Source: JADLAT01 sp964348795
Lineage (GTDB): Bacteria; Pseudomonadota; Alphaproteobacteria; Micavibrionales; Micavibrionaceae
Length of the DNA: 64,000 nucleotides
Assembly (NCBI GenBank): GCA_964348795.1
Contig: CAYGDY010000001.1
Span: forward strand, 186,001-250,000
Direction of reading: 5' to 3'
The notes under the pieces: generated by a model
What the model was told of the DNA's origin: nothing
Seen by the model: only the letters and a program-made list of their open reading frames with translations
Database searches by the model: none
Program-made: the position numbers and the translations under genes
Shown here: positions 6,024 through 15,194 of the stretch, in pieces
Layout: each line of letters starts with the position of its first letter
Numbering within the stretch: the stretch's first letter is position 1

Positions 6024-7187
6024 TTAAGATGCTTTCATCATATCCACAAAGCGATCAAAGAGATAGTAGCTGTCCTGCGGGCCTGGCGAGGCTTCCGGGT
6101 GATACTGTACAGAAAAGGCAGGTTTGTCCTTAACGCGCAGGCCCTCGTTCGAGCCATCAAACAAGCTCACGTGGGAGACCTCGACATTAGCCGGCAAGCT
6201 CTCAGGCAAGACTTCAAACCCGTGGTTTTGGGAGGTAATCTCCACCGTGCCGGTTTGGAGATCCTTCACCGGATGGTTGGCGCCGCGATGCCCCAGATGC
6301 ATCTTGCGGGTTGTGCCCCCTAACGCCCGTGCCAAAAGCTGGTGCCCCAGACAAATTCCGAAAATCGGCATGTTTTTTTCAAGCAGGCCTTGAATCATAG
6401 GTACGGCGTACACGCCGGTGGCTTCGGGGTCGCCGGGCCCGTTCGAGAGAAAAACACCGTCAGGTTTCAGGGCTATAATATCCTCAGCGCTCGTATTGGC
6501 TGGGACAACCGTAACATCGCAACCGGCAGACGCCAGACAACGCAGGATATTCCGCTTGGCACCGAAATCAACGGCTACAACCTTGAGGCGCGGGGCTTTT
6601 TGCACTGTATAGCCGTCTTTGATATCCCATGTTTGTTCGCGCCATGCGTAGGGCGCAGAACAGGTGACGTCTTTGGCCAGATCCATCCCTTGCAGGCCCG
6701 GCCATTGTTGTGCTTGTTCCAGAAGGGATTCGAGATCGAACTGCCCGCTTGCGTTATGGGCTATAATCCCGTTGGGCGCGCCGTTATCGCGGATATGACG
6801 TGTCAGGGCGCGGGTGTCCACGCCCGAAATCCCCGCAAGGGTATGTGTTTTAAGCCACGCATCCAGAGACTCTGTGGCCCGCCAGTTGGAAGGATCCGTC
6901 AGGTCTTCCCGTACGATCAAACCTCTGGCGGCAGGCGTCAGGGTTTCAATATCCTCTGGATTGGTGCCGACAATCCCGATATGCGGGAAGGTGAAAGTGA
7001 TAATCTGTCCGGCGTAACTGGGATCTGTCAGGATTTCCTGATACCCTGTCATGGACGTGTTGAAGCAAATCTCTCCGCAAGCGGTCGTTTCGGCACCGAT
7101 CCCCCTGCCCCAGTGCACTTTGCCATCGGCAAAGAGAATAAGAGCGGTTGCGCCTGTGGGGGGTTTTGGATTACTAATACGGGTCAT
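6024..7187 (-). CDS. carA: Carbamoyl-phosphate synthase small subunit
   Basis: The protein has 387 residues, the normal length. It is the glutaminase subunit that supplies ammonia to CarB for carbamoyl phosphate, used in pyrimidine and arginine synthesis. The N-terminal CPSase domain contains 'NTSMTGYQEILTDPSY'. The C-terminal class I glutamine amidotransferase domain carries the catalytic triad C279 (GICLGHQ), H363 and E365 (YHPEASPGP). It is divergent from the YqeY-like gene, and carB lies two genes away on the other strand. Confidence 0.97.
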   Translation of the reverse strand: MTRISNPKPPTGATALILFADGKVHWGRGIGAETTACGEICFNTSMTGYQEILTDPSYAGQIITFTFPHIGIVGTNPEDIETLTPAARGLIVREDLTDPSNWRATESLDAWLKTHTLAGISGVDTRALTRHIRDNGAPNGIIAHNASGQFDLESLLEQAQQWPGLQGMDLAKDVTCSAPYAWREQTWDIKDGYTVQKAPRLKVVAVDFGAKRNILRCLASAGCDVTVVPANTSAEDIIALKPDGVFLSNGPGDPEATGVYAVPMIQGLLEKNMPIFGICLGHQLLARALGGTTRKMHLGHRGANHPVKDLQTGTVEITSQNHGFEVLPESLPANVEVSHVSLFDGSNEGLRVKDKPAFSVQYHPEASPGPQDSYYLFDRFVDMMKAS

Positions 7188-7263
7188 CGTGCGAATCTTT
7201 CCAGCGTGGTTCTGCTAGAGACAGTTTTACTAACGGGTTTTAAGATAAAAGGGAAGCAAAAAC

Positions 7264-7728
7264 GTGGAAAAAAGAACGGAAATTCATCTGGCTTTAAAAG
7301 AAGCCCTGAAAAACAAGGACCAGATCGCCCTTTCGACCATCCGTCTGATCGTGTCGGCGCTGAAGGATCGGGATATTGCGGCCCGCGGGACCGGTAATAC
7401 CGAAGGGATACCGGAGGCCGATATTCTGGCCCTTCTCCAGTCCATGATCAAGCAACGCCTGGAATCCTCGAAAATCTACAAGGATGCAGGGCGTCCGGAG
7501 CTGGCACAACAGGAAGACTCTGAAATTCTCGTGATCCAGCGCTTTCTCCCCAAACAACTTGAGGAGGCCGAAGTGATATCTGCCATCGCGCAGGCCCTTG
7601 AAGAAACCGGCGCCAAAGATATCAAGGACATGGGTAAAGTTATGGGCGTGCTGAAAACCCGTTACGCCGGACAGATTGATATGGGCAAGGTGGGCGGTCT
7701 GATCAAGACAAAACTGGCGCAAGGGTAA
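7264..7728 (+). CDS. GatB/YqeY domain protein
   Basis: The protein has 154 residues and starts at GTG. It matches the YqeY family: an N-terminal helical part 'ALKNKDQIALSTIRLI' and a C-terminal tRNA-binding-like helical domain ending in '...GLIKTKL'. The domain is shared with the tail of GatB/GatE amidotransferases; its cellular role as a stand-alone protein is unclear. In alphaproteobacteria it is often found between carA and dnaG/rpoD; here dnaG is far away and nhaD follows 6 bp later. Confidence 0.9.
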   Translation: MEKRTEIHLALKEALKNKDQIALSTIRLIVSALKDRDIAARGTGNTEGIPEADILALLQSMIKQRLESSKIYKDAGRPELAQQEDSEILVIQRFLPKQLEEAEVISAIAQALEETGAKDIKDMGKVMGVLKTRYAGQIDMGKVGGLIKTKLAQG

Positions 7729-7734
7729 CGCGTC

Positions 7735-9042
7735 ATGATCCACGCAGGGGCGCATATCGGAGGGATCACCTGCATTGTAATTTTTGTGACCTCTTATGCG
7801 CTGGTCTTGTTCGAGGAAAAAATCCATCTGAGCAAATCAAAGCCCGTGATGCTCTCTGCGGGCTTGATCTGGACGATCATCGGTTTTGTGGCGCCGGATT
7901 TTGGGGTGTCGCATCATACTCTCCACGAAGCGGTTTTCCATGGGCTGGGCGAATATGCGAGCCTCCTGCTCTTTTTATTGTCCGCCATGACCTTTATCAG
8001 CGTTCTGGAGGATCGCAACCTGTTTGCTGTTTTACGGGAAAAACTTGTGCAGAGCGGGATGTCTTTCCGGCAAATCTTCTGGGCCACCGGTTTTGTGGCT
8101 TTTTTCCTCTCACCGGTTGCCGATAACCTGACAACAGCCCTTGTGATGGGCGCGGTTGTTCTGGCGGTGGGCGGGACGGCTTCGCGTTTTATTGCCCTGT
8201 CCTGCATCAATATCGTGAGTGCGGCCAATGCGGGCGGCGCGTTCAGCCCCTTTGGCGACATTACGACCTTGATGGTCTGGCAGGCGGGGCATGTCGATTT
8301 CTTCGAGTTTTTTACGCTCTTTCTGCCGGCACTGGTGAATTTTCTGGTCCCTGCCCTTTTGATGAGTTTTGCCGTGGAGGCTGGCAAACCAGACCCCTTG
8401 ACCGAGGATATTGCCCTGAAAAAAGGGGCTTTTTTTATTGCAGGGCTGTTTTTGGCCACCATTGCGTTGGCCGTGTGTTTCGAGCAGTTTTTGGGCCTGC
8501 CTGCCTTTTTGGGGATGATGACAGGCCTGTCCGTCCTGATGATGACGGCCTGGGGTCTGCGTTTCACGGAAGGACAGGACGACAGGCAGTTCAATATCTT
8601 TGATAATATCGCTAGAGTGGAGTGGGATACGCTCCTCTTTTTCTTCGGGGTGATTTTCAGCGTCAGCGGGCTGGCATTTCTGGGATATCTTGAGGCTCTT
8701 TCTCAAACCTTTTACACAGATCTTGGGCCACACGTGAGCAATATCGCAATCGGATTCGTTTCGGCCATATTGGATAATATTCCCGTGATGTTTGCGGTTC
8801 TGGCCATGGAACCCCAGATGGATCATTTCCAATGGATGCTGATCACCCTCACGGCGGGTGTGGGCGGAAGCTTGCTGTCCATTGGTTCGGCGGCGGGGGT
8901 GGCGCTGATGGGAACGGCGCGCGGGCACTATACATTTGCCTCTCACCTGAAATGGCTTCCCGCGCTCCTGCTGGGCTATATCGCTTCTATTGCCGTGCAT
9001 TATATCGTCCATGGGCGGAGTATGATGGAGATTTTTGGATAG
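7735..9042 (+). CDS. nhaD: NhaD-type sodium/proton antiporter
   Basis: The protein has 435 residues with about 12 hydrophobic segments and lies in the inner membrane. It belongs to the NhaD/arsenite-permease-like ion transporter superfamily. Conserved stretches include 'SPVADNLTTALVMGAVV' (about residue 123) and 'GGAFSPFGDITTLMVW' (about 165), and a related 'DNIPVMFAVL' in the second half. Expected role: Na+ or Li+ extrusion in exchange for protons. It is only 6 bp after the YqeY-like gene, so co-transcription is likely. Confidence 0.88.
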   Translation: MIHAGAHIGGITCIVIFVTSYALVLFEEKIHLSKSKPVMLSAGLIWTIIGFVAPDFGVSHHTLHEAVFHGLGEYASLLLFLLSAMTFISVLEDRNLFAVLREKLVQSGMSFRQIFWATGFVAFFLSPVADNLTTALVMGAVVLAVGGTASRFIALSCINIVSAANAGGAFSPFGDITTLMVWQAGHVDFFEFFTLFLPALVNFLVPALLMSFAVEAGKPDPLTEDIALKKGAFFIAGLFLATIALAVCFEQFLGLPAFLGMMTGLSVLMMTAWGLRFTEGQDDRQFNIFDNIARVEWDTLLFFFGVIFSVSGLAFLGYLEALSQTFYTDLGPHVSNIAIGFVSAILDNIPVMFAVLAMEPQMDHFQWMLITLTAGVGGSLLSIGSAAGVALMGTARGHYTFASHLKWLPALLLGYIASIAVHYIVHGRSMMEIFG

Positions 9043-9138
9043 ATGACAAAACATCTTGAATTCTGCGCTTTTATGCGTTAATCCATCAACCTCGGTATGA
9101 CCATCATCAAAAAACAAGAATAACGGGAACCGAGACCT

Positions 9139-12100
9139 ATGCCAAAACGCACTGACATTCGCTCTATCTGCATTATTGGTGCGGGGCCTATTATCATCGG
9201 GCAGGCCTGCGAGTTCGACTATTCCGGTGCGCAAGCGTGTAAGGCCCTGCGCGAAGAAGGCTACCGAATCATCCTGATCAATTCCAATCCGGCCACGATC
9301 ATGACCGACCCTGATATGGCCGATGCAACCTATATCGAGCCCATTACGCCTGAAGTTGTGGCGAAAATCCTGCGCAAGGAACGCCCTGATGCGCTTTTGC
9401 CTACCATGGGCGGGCAAACCGCGCTTAACACCGCGCTGGCGCTCGTGGAAATGGGTGTATTGGACGAGCTCGGGATCGAGCTGATCGGCGCAAAGAAAGA
9501 AGCCATTGAAAAGGCGGAGGATCGCCAGAAATTTCGTGACTGTATGGATGAACTTGGCTTGGAATCTCCCAAAAGCACAGCCTGTCACACTTTGGAGGAA
9601 GCCAAAGACGCGCTGAAATTCGTGGGACTGCCCGCCATTATCCGCCCTTCCTTTACGCTGGGCGGGACAGGCGGCGGGATCGCCTATAACCGCGAGGAAT
9701 TCGAGAAAATCGCGCGAGAGGGGCTGGATGCTTCACCTACCACAGAAATTCTTGTCGAGGAATGCTTGCTGGGCTGGAAAGAGTTCGAGATGGAAGTTGT
9801 GCGTGATAAAAACGACAACTGCATTATTATCTGTTCTATTGAAAATATTGACCCGATGGGGGTTCATACGGGGGATTCCATTACCGTGGCCCCTGCCCTG
9901 ACCCTGACGGACAAGGAATACCAGATCATGCGTAATGCCTCGATCAAGGTCTTGCGCGGGATCGGGGTGGAAACGGGAGGCTCTAACGTCCAGTTTGCGA
10001 TCAATCCGGTGGACGGTCGTATGCTGTTGATCGAGATGAACCCCCGCGTATCGCGCTCCTCCGCTCTGGCGTCCAAGGCTACAGGCTTTCCTATTGCCAA
10101 AATCGCGGCGAAACTTGCCGTCGGTTATACGCTAGATGAGCTCGGTAACGACATTACCGGCGGGAAAACGCCGGCGTCTTTCGAGCCCACGATTGATTAT
10201 ATCGTTACAAAAGTGCCCCGCTTTGCCTTCGAGAAATTCAAGGGTGCGGAGTCCACCCTCACCACGGCAATGAAATCGGTTGGGGAGGTCATGGCGATTG
10301 GGCGGAGCTTTGAGGAATCCCTGCAAAAGGCCCTGCGTTCTTTGGAAAAAGGCCTGACGGGCCTGAACAGCATCACGCCGGCCCTTGTGGATTCCCAGAC
10401 CGAAAACCAGCATGACGAGATCCTCTCTAAAATCTCCCGCACAACGCCGCAACGCTTGCTCTATATTGCCGATGCCATTCGGGCGGGTGTGAGCAAGGAG
10501 AACATTTTCGATGTGTGCAAGGTCGATCCGTGGTTTTTGGGCCGGATTGAAAACATCATACAGGCCGAGAAAGAGATCCAGAAAAACGGTTTGCCTGTTT
10601 CCGCCGAAGGCTGGCTGAAAATCAAAAGGCTGGGCTTTTCCGATGCCCAGCTTGCACACTTGAGAGGTGTGGAAGAATCTCAGGTGCGCAAGGCCCGCCA
10701 TAGTCACAAGGTCCGCCCTGTCTACAAGCGCGTGGATAGCTGTGCGGCGGAGATCCCGTCCGAAACACCCTACATGTATGGGTGCTATGAAGGATTTGGC
10801 GGGGAAATGGCTGAAAACGAAATGAATCCAACACGTGCCGAAAAAGTTGTCATTCTCGGCGGGGGACCCAACCGCATCGGGCAGGGGATCGAATTTGATT
10901 ATTGCTGTGTCCACGCCGCCTATGCTTTGAAAGAGGCGGGGTACGAAACCATCATGATCAATTGCAACCCCGAAACCGTTTCGACCGATTACGATACCTC
11001 TGACCGCTTGTATTTCGAGCCTTTGACCGAGGAGGACGTAATCGAGATTATTCATGCCGAGCAACAAAACGGCACCGTCAAGGGTGTAATTGTCCAGTTG
11101 GGGGGGCAAACGCCACTCAAACTCGCAGATTCCTTGCAAAAGGCTGGGATTCCCATTTTGGGCACCTCCCCCGATGCGATTGATCTGGCCGAGGACCGCG
11201 AGCGGTTCCAGAAACTTCTTCAAAAAATTGGCCTGCGTCAGCCGCCCAATGGCCTCGCACGCTCCAAGGCCGAAGCAGAAAATATTGCGGAATCCATTGG
11301 ATTCCCGCTTGTGATACGCCCCTCTTACGTGCTGGGCGGGCAGGCGATGCAGATCGTCCACACCATGAGCGAGCTGTCGGAATATATCAACACCGCTGTC
11401 AAGGTCTCGGGCGATACGCCTGTTCTGCTGGATCGGTATTTGAAAAGCGCAATTGAACTGGACGTGGATGCGCTGTGTGACGGGACGGATGTGTACGTGT
11501 CCGGCATTATGGAGCATATCGAGGAAGCGGGCATTCATTCCGGCGATAGTGCCTGTGTCCTGCCGCCGCACTCTCTCCCCCCTGAAATTGTAGCGGAGCT
11601 TGAAAAGCAAACCATCCAGCTTGCCAAGGCGCTTCATGTCGTAGGCTTGATGAATGTCCAGTATGCCGTGCGTAAAAACGATGAGACAGGCGCGCTGGAT
11701 ATCTACATTATCGAGGTCAATCCCCGTGCGTCCCGCACAGTGCCCTTTGTCGCCAAGGCGACGGGTGTGCCTGTGGCCAAAATCGCGGCGCGGATCATGG
11801 CGGGTGAAACCCTGTCCGATTTCAAGGGACAGCTACGCGGGATGAGCCGCAATCACTATGCCGTCAAGGCCCCCGTCTTTCCCTTCAACCGTTTTCCTGG
11901 TGTGGAACCCCTGCTCGGCCCCGAAATGAAATCGACCGGCGAAGTGATGGGCATTGATAAAGACTTGGCTCATGCCATTGCAAAATCACAGCTTGGTGCG
12001 GGCACCATTCTTCCCAAAGGTGGAACGGTCTTTCTTTCGGTCAAGAATGACGATAAAGCCGCCCTGCTCCCGCTTGCCAGAAGTTTGCAGGAGATGGGGT

Positions 12101-12444
12101 TTTCCCTGATCGGCACGAGTGGTACAGCGCGTTTTCTCAATGAAAATACCCTGAACGTCAAACGGATCAATAAAATTATGGAAGGGCAACCCCATATCGG
12201 GGATGCCATCATCAACGGCGAGATTGCCCTGATGATCAATACCACAACCAAAAGTTCGCAGGCCGTAGCCGATTCCGGCAATATCCGGCGCATGGCCATG
12301 ATGCATAAAATTCCCTATTATACTTTGATGACCGCCGCAACAGCCTCCATTCAGGCCATTCAGGCGATCAGGACCAAGGACAGTGATGTCGCGCCGATCC
12401 AGAGTTATTTCAGTGAAGTGCCAAAGAAACGGGATGCGGCTTGA
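9139..12444 (+). CDS. carB: Carbamoyl-phosphate synthase large subunit
   Basis: The protein has 1101 residues, slightly longer than the usual 1070-1080. Two homologous halves each hold a pre-ATP-grasp and ATP-grasp domain: the first begins 'GAGPIIIGQACEFDYSGAQA', the second near residue 575 'GGGPNRIGQGIEFDYCC'. The C-terminal MGS-like allosteric domain covers the last 140 residues. It makes carbamoyl phosphate from bicarbonate, two ATP and ammonia delivered by CarA. It is followed by a terminator. Confidence 0.97.
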   Translation: MPKRTDIRSICIIGAGPIIIGQACEFDYSGAQACKALREEGYRIILINSNPATIMTDPDMADATYIEPITPEVVAKILRKERPDALLPTMGGQTALNTALALVEMGVLDELGIELIGAKKEAIEKAEDRQKFRDCMDELGLESPKSTACHTLEEAKDALKFVGLPAIIRPSFTLGGTGGGIAYNREEFEKIAREGLDASPTTEILVEECLLGWKEFEMEVVRDKNDNCIIICSIENIDPMGVHTGDSITVAPALTLTDKEYQIMRNASIKVLRGIGVETGGSNVQFAINPVDGRMLLIEMNPRVSRSSALASKATGFPIAKIAAKLAVGYTLDELGNDITGGKTPASFEPTIDYIVTKVPRFAFEKFKGAESTLTTAMKSVGEVMAIGRSFEESLQKALRSLEKGLTGLNSITPALVDSQTENQHDEILSKISRTTPQRLLYIADAIRAGVSKENIFDVCKVDPWFLGRIENIIQAEKEIQKNGLPVSAEGWLKIKRLGFSDAQLAHLRGVEESQVRKARHSHKVRPVYKRVDSCAAEIPSETPYMYGCYEGFGGEMAENEMNPTRAEKVVILGGGPNRIGQGIEFDYCCVHAAYALKEAGYETIMINCNPETVSTDYDTSDRLYFEPLTEEDVIEIIHAEQQNGTVKGVIVQLGGQTPLKLADSLQKAGIPILGTSPDAIDLAEDRERFQKLLQKIGLRQPPNGLARSKAEAENIAESIGFPLVIRPSYVLGGQAMQIVHTMSELSEYINTAVKVSGDTPVLLDRYLKSAIELDVDALCDGTDVYVSGIMEHIEEAGIHSGDSACVLPPHSLPPEIVAELEKQTIQLAKALHVVGLMNVQYAVRKNDETGALDIYIIEVNPRASRTVPFVAKATGVPVAKIAARIMAGETLSDFKGQLRGMSRNHYAVKAPVFPFNRFPGVEPLLGPEMKSTGEVMGIDKDLAHAIAKSQLGAGTILPKGGTVFLSVKNDDKAALLPLARSLQEMGFSLIGTSGTARFLNENTLNVKRINKIMEGQPHIGDAIINGEIALMINTTTKSSQAVADSGNIRRMAMMHKIPYYTLMTAATASIQAIQAIRTKDSDVAPIQSYFSEVPKKRDAA

Positions 12445-12492
12445 CCTTTCCACCCAAACCTTTTAGAGTTGGGTCTGATCTGTGATACCAAC

Positions 12493-12523
12493 CCCGCCCC
12501 TGTTACGGCGGGTTTGTTTTTTT
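12493..12523 (+). terminator. Rho-independent terminator after carB
   Basis: Stem CCCGCC (12493-12498) pairs with GGCGGG (12507-12512) around an 8-base loop, followed by an 11-base T-rich run. It separates carB from greA. Confidence 0.75.
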
Positions 12524-12547
12524 AATGAATAAGGATGGATAGACACC

Positions 12548-13024
12548 ATGGAAAAAGTACCGATGACAACGAAGGGGCATGTCGCCCTCGAAGCGGAACT
12601 CAAGGATCTGAAATCCGTCCAACGCCCCGCCATCATCGAGGCGATTTCCGAAGCCCGTGCCCACGGAGATTTATCCGAAAACGCCGAGTACCATGCGGCC
12701 AAGGAACAACAAAGCTTTATCGAAGGCCGGATTCAGGAGCTGGAATCGGTTTTGGGGCGTGCGCAAATTATAGATCCGGCCAGCCTGAGCGGCTCTACCG
12801 TCAAATTCGGGGCGACTGTCAAACTGGTTGATGAAGAAACCGACGAGGAAGTGACCTACCAGATTGTAGGAGATTACGAATCGGACACCGAGTCCGGAAA
12901 AATTTCCATCAGCGCCCCCATTGCCCGTGCCCTGATCGGAAAATCCGAAGGCGATACCGCCCGTGTTCAGACGCCCAAGGGCACGCGCACCTATGAAATT
13001 CTGGCCCTTGCCTTTAAAGGATAA
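12548..13024 (+). CDS. greA: Transcript cleavage factor GreA
   Basis: The protein has 158 residues, standard GreA length. The N-terminal coiled coil (about residues 1-78) carries the tip motif 'GDLSENAEY' with the acidic residues that enter the RNA polymerase secondary channel. The C-terminal FKBP-like domain follows. It stimulates cleavage of backtracked transcripts. It lies after the carB terminator and 21 bp before mntH. Confidence 0.95.
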   Translation: MEKVPMTTKGHVALEAELKDLKSVQRPAIIEAISEARAHGDLSENAEYHAAKEQQSFIEGRIQELESVLGRAQIIDPASLSGSTVKFGATVKLVDEETDEEVTYQIVGDYESDTESGKISISAPIARALIGKSEGDTARVQTPKGTRTYEILALAFKG

Positions 13025-13045
13025 GATTTCTATGCTGGTGAGATC

Positions 13046-14404
13046 ATGAGCTCTATGAATCTTTCCTCTTCTGCGCCCCTGTCATCCCCTGTGTCTGCTG
13101 TCCCTTTCGAGGGGGCAGTGAGCCTTATGGAAGTGTATCGCACGATCCCTGTTCCACCATCATCCGGAACATGGTGGCGCAAGTTCTTTGCCTTTGCAGG
13201 GCCTGGCTATCTGGTGGCGGTGGGGTATATGGACCCTGGAAACTGGGCTACGGCGATTGCGGGTGGGTCTGCGTTTGGGTACCAGCTCCTGTTCGTTATT
13301 CTGCTTTCCAACCTTATGGCGGTTGTATTACAGGCTTTGACGGCGCGTCTGGGGATCGCTTCGGGGCTGGATCTGGCGCAGGCCTGCCGGCGCACCTATC
13401 CGCGCCCTGTCAATTTTTGCCTGTGGGTTCTATGCGAGATTGCGATTTGTGCCTGTGATCTGGCCGAGATTATTGGTACGGCCATTGCCCTGAATTTGCT
13501 GTTCGGGTTTCCGCTTGTTTTGGGGATCAGCCTCACGGTGCTGGATACATTTTTGATTCTTTTCCTGCAATCCAGAGGGTTTCGGTATCTGGAAAGTTTT
13601 ATTTTGGCGCTGATTGTCCTGATTGCCGTGTGCTTTGCTGTCGAGCTGTCCTTGTCTCATCCTGAAATGTCCGAAGTGTTGCGGGGGTTTGTCCCTTCCA
13701 CGGCCATTGTCTCCAATCCGGCCATGCTTTATATCGCCATGGGAATTCTGGGCGCCACCGTCATGCCGCACAACCTGTATCTGCATTCAGCGATTGTGAA
13801 AACCCGTGCCTATGATTCGTCTTTGACTGCGAAAAAAGAAGCCATAAAATTTGCAACAGTGGATTCAACGCTGGCCCTTTCTCTGGCCCTGTTTATCAAT
13901 TCGGCCATTCTGATTTTAGGGGCTTCGGTCTTTTATACGCAAGGGTTGCGGGATGTGGTGGAGATCCAGCATGCGCATGCGCTGTTGACCCCCCTGCTCG
14001 GCACGGCGCTGGCCAGTACCTTGTTTGCGCTGGCCTTGCTGGCTTCGGGGCAAAATTCAACCGTGACCGCGACGCTGGCAGGCCAGATCGTGATGGAGGG
14101 GTTTTTGGACTTGCGTCTTCCGCCGTGGTTGCGCCGCCTGATCACGCGGCTGTTGGCGATTGTCCCTGCCTTGGCCGTGGCGATTTTGTACGGCGAATCA
14201 GGAACATCAAAGCTTTTGATCCTGTCTCAGGTCGTGCTCAGTCTGCAACTGCCCTTTGCGGTGATCCCGCTTGTCCAGTTTACCCGTTCAAAAGCCATCA
14301 TGGGGGATTTCCGTGTGAACTGGCCGCTTTTCGCCCTGTCTGTGGCCATTACGGTCGTGATTGTCGCCTTGAATCTGAAAATGCTCTATGATCTGCTCGT
14401 TTAG
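13046..14404 (+). CDS. mntH: Nramp-family divalent metal transporter (MntH-like)
   Basis: The protein has 452 residues, with about 11 TM segments after a soluble N-terminus of about 45 residues. Both Nramp signature motifs are present: DPGN at residues 63-66 in TM1 and 'MPHNLYLHS' from residue 240 in TM6. These residues coordinate Mn2+ or Fe2+ during proton-coupled uptake. No Mn riboswitch or MntR-type site is evident in the 21-bp gap after greA, so regulation may come from further upstream. Confidence 0.93.
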   Translation: MSSMNLSSSAPLSSPVSAVPFEGAVSLMEVYRTIPVPPSSGTWWRKFFAFAGPGYLVAVGYMDPGNWATAIAGGSAFGYQLLFVILLSNLMAVVLQALTARLGIASGLDLAQACRRTYPRPVNFCLWVLCEIAICACDLAEIIGTAIALNLLFGFPLVLGISLTVLDTFLILFLQSRGFRYLESFILALIVLIAVCFAVELSLSHPEMSEVLRGFVPSTAIVSNPAMLYIAMGILGATVMPHNLYLHSAIVKTRAYDSSLTAKKEAIKFATVDSTLALSLALFINSAILILGASVFYTQGLRDVVEIQHAHALLTPLLGTALASTLFALALLASGQNSTVTATLAGQIVMEGFLDLRLPPWLRRLITRLLAIVPALAVAILYGESGTSKLLILSQVVLSLQLPFAVIPLVQFTRSKAIMGDFRVNWPLFALSVAITVVIVALNLKMLYDLLV

Positions 14405-14415
14405 GCGAGATTTTC

Positions 14416-14443
14416 TTGACATGCCCTGATTTCCGTGTATATT
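14416..14443 (+). promoter_or_regulatory. Promoter of the rplU-rpmA-obgE operon
   Basis: TTGACA (14416-14421) and TATATT (14438-14443) with a 16-bp spacer, 38 bp before the rplU start. A near-consensus promoter fits strongly expressed ribosomal protein genes. Confidence 0.65.
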
Positions 14444-14481
14444 CCGCATCTTGAAATTAGCATACAAGCAGGTGACGTCAT

Positions 14482-14796
14482 ATGTTCGCAGTAGTTCGCA
14501 CTGGTGGAAAACAGTATAAAGTCCAGAAAAATGACAAGATTGAAGTCGACAGACTGGATGTGCAGGCTGGCGAAACCGTCAATCTTGATGAGGTTTTGTT
14601 TATTGGGGACGATAAAGCCGCCAAGGTAGGCGCGCCCTTCGTTGCGGGTGCCAAGGTTGTGGCTGAGGTCCTTTCCCAGAAACGCTCCGAGAAAATCACG
14701 ATTTTCAAGAAAAAGCGTCGCCAGAATTATCGCCGTAAAAACGGGCACCGTCAGGATATGACCCTGATTCAGATCAAAGACATCAAGGCCGCGTAA
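14482..14796 (+). CDS. rplU: 50S ribosomal protein L21
   Basis: The protein has 104 residues with the standard L21 start 'MFAVVRTGGKQYKV' and the basic RNA-binding stretch 'FKKKRRQNYRRKNGHRQ' (about residues 76-92). It binds 23S rRNA in the large subunit. First gene of the conserved rplU-rpmA-obgE cluster, with a near-consensus promoter just upstream. Confidence 0.98.
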   Translation: MFAVVRTGGKQYKVQKNDKIEVDRLDVQAGETVNLDEVLFIGDDKAAKVGAPFVAGAKVVAEVLSQKRSEKITIFKKKRRQNYRRKNGHRQDMTLIQIKDIKAA

Positions 14797-14830
14797 GCGC
14801 CCTTTTAACCAGAGATAGAGGAGCAAGAGT

Positions 14831-15115
14831 ATGGCAACCAAAAAAGCAGGCGGGAGTTCCAAGAACGGACGGGATTCAGCAGGGCGTCGTCTGGGCGTAA
14901 AACGCTATGGCGGAGAGATTGTTCTGGCAGGTAATATTATCGTGCGCCAGCGCGGCACGCAGTACAAGCCAGGTAAAAATGTCGGCTTGGGCAAAGATCA
15001 TACGATCTTCTCCCTTATTGACGGGCAAGTTCTGTTTTCCAGAGGTGTGGGGGACCGTCCTATCGTGCACGTGCTTCCGGCCAATGATGGACAAAACGCA
15101 CAGGCCGCCCAGTAG
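14831..15115 (+). CDS. rpmA: 50S ribosomal protein L27
   Basis: The protein has 94 residues starting 'MATKKAGGSSKNGRDS', the flexible Gly/Lys-rich N-terminus that reaches towards the peptidyl transferase centre. No N-terminal propeptide of the firmicute type is present. It lies 34 bp after rplU with SD-like GAGGAGCAAGAG before the start. Confidence 0.98.
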   Translation: MATKKAGGSSKNGRDSAGRRLGVKRYGGEIVLAGNIIVRQRGTQYKPGKNVGLGKDHTIFSLIDGQVLFSRGVGDRPIVHVLPANDGQNAQAAQ

Positions 15116-15194
15116 TCTTTTTGAATAACAAGGCATCATGAAGAAGGGAGAGGCATCGCCTTTCCCTTTTTTTAATGTCAGGAGGATACCGGTC

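Noticed and set aside
8110..9588. Open frame of 492 codons on the minus strand
   Set aside because: It lies antisense to nhaD and the start of carB, both clear family members; the product is rich in His, Arg and Gln as expected for a shadow frame.
10132..11637. Open frame of 501 codons on the minus strand
   Set aside because: Entirely antisense to carB, with no recognisable domain.
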